Shown: positions 6,407 through 6,567 of the stretch, in pieces
Layout of the letters: each line of letters starts with the position of its first letter
Position numbering within the stretch: position 1 is the stretch's first letter
NCBI GenBank assembly: GCA_030635865.1
Contig: DAOVYA010000084.1
Location: 1-6,567, forward strand
DNA: 6,567 bases
Reading direction: 5' to 3'
Origin: Gammaproteobacteria bacterium
Lineage (GTDB): Bacteria; Pseudomonadota; Gammaproteobacteria; UBA9214
Notes under the pieces: generated by a model
Told to the model about the DNA's origin: nothing
Databases searched by the model: none
Seen by the model: the letters and a program-made list of their open reading frames with translations, nothing else
Made by a program: the position numbers and the translations under genes

Positions 6407-6567
6407 TGCCAGCCAAAGAAATTAATCGCGCAAAGGCGCAAAGCCGCAAAGAAAGCAAAAGAACTTCTTGTATAACTAAAGAACCTTTGATTAATCAACG
6501 GAACCCCGTTATTGAACCCCAGGAGTACTTTCTCAGGATGGCTATGCCATCCTTCAGGGTGCGGCGA
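6406..6567 (+). CDS. Possible coupled open frame running off the window, unlikely to be a gene
   Basis: An ATG at 6406 overlaps the ygfX stop by one base (TGATG), a layout used for translational coupling. The frame stays open for 54 codons to the window edge, beginning M-P-A-K-E-I-N-R-A-K-A-Q-S. It crosses the CGCAAAG repeat and both inverted repeats. The composition (many K, R and Q, low complexity) resembles no family I know. A second ATG at 6538, 12 bases after AGGAG (6521-6525), is another possible start in the same frame. I record it because of the coupling geometry, but repeat-derived noncoding sequence is the likelier reading. Confidence 0.15.
   Translation, partial: MPAKEINRAKAQSRKESKRTSCITKEPLINQRNPVIEPQEYFLRMAMPSFRVRR
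6429..6461. repeat. Short tandem repeat, CGCAAAG with 8-base period
   Basis: CGCAAAG occurs perfectly at 6429-6435, 6437-6443 and 6445-6451, with one variable base between units (G, C, then A). A degenerate fourth unit, GCAAAAG, ends at 6461. From memory, similar strings of CGCAAAG and GCGCAAAG turn up between genes in many unrelated environmental bacteria; I could not check this. It lies just past the sdh operon. Confidence 0.7.
6497..6510. repeat. Small inverted repeat
   Basis: AACGG (6497-6501) and CCGTT (6506-6510) can pair around a 4-base AACC loop. The stem is short and no T-run follows, so it is not a convincing intrinsic terminator. Its position after the operon is the only reason to note it. 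Confidence 0.3.
6535..6553. repeat. Perfect inverted repeat near the window edge
   Basis: AGGATGGC (6535-6542) and GCCATCCT (6546-6553) form an 8-base perfect stem with a TAT loop. Only TTCAGG follows on the plus strand and no run of T is seen on either side, so a classical rho-independent terminator is not supported. It could be the edge of a larger repeat or palindrome, or part of the start of the next gene. Confidence 0.5.

Noticed and set aside
6421..6461. CRISPR-like array
   Set aside because: Units are 7-8 bases without spacers, far from the size of CRISPR repeats.
6313..6498. Minus-strand open frame over the end of ygfX and the repeat
   Set aside because: The F-A-F-F-A-A-L-R-L-C-A stretch is just the CGCAAAG repeat read in reverse, a common false ORF.

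Overview
This window reads as chromosomal DNA of a gammaproteobacterium, about half G+C. The evidence is the set of neighbours: a succinate dehydrogenase operon of the E. coli type (cytochrome b anchors, flavoprotein and iron-sulfur subunits), followed by sdhE and ygfX, with ygfZ divergent to it. The SdhA part shares exact residue numbers with the E. coli protein at several active-site positions. The genus cannot be told from the sequence alone.

Layout from left to right. Positions 2-244 are the C-terminal end of a class V aminotransferase of the alanine/serine-glyoxylate type. At 274-696 is a small secreted protein with two cysteines that resembles the COG3650 family. It runs tail to tail, 4 bases apart, into an exported methionine sulfoxide reductase B (701-1288, minus). 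The folate-binding-like protein YgfZ follows (1362-2405, minus). A 124-base divergent intergenic region (2406-2529) separates ygfZ from sdhC (2530-2910). Then come sdhD and sdhA in one uninterrupted frame (2907-5012), sdhB (5033-5734), sdhE (5731-5991) and ygfX (5945-6406). The last 160 bases hold a short CGCAAAG tandem repeat and two small inverted repeats. A TGATG-coupled open frame crosses them and leaves the window, but it is probably not a gene.

The central block makes and matures respiratory complex II. SdhC and SdhD anchor the enzyme and carry heme b and quinone. SdhA binds FAD covalently with the help of SdhE. SdhB carries three iron-sulfur clusters, and YgfZ supports Fe-S enzymes. 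Structural and maturation genes are therefore packed together, with ATGA overlaps at sdhC/sdhD and sdhB/sdhE.

The most unusual observation is that sdhD has no stop codon before sdhA. Read literally, the frame encodes a fused SdhD-SdhA protein. That conflicts with complex II topology, because the SdhD C-terminus faces the periplasm while SdhA works in the cytoplasm. Internal initiation at 3249, a frameshift at the C4 run, a recent mutation or a sequence error are all more plausible than a working fusion. I see no clearly new biological system here.
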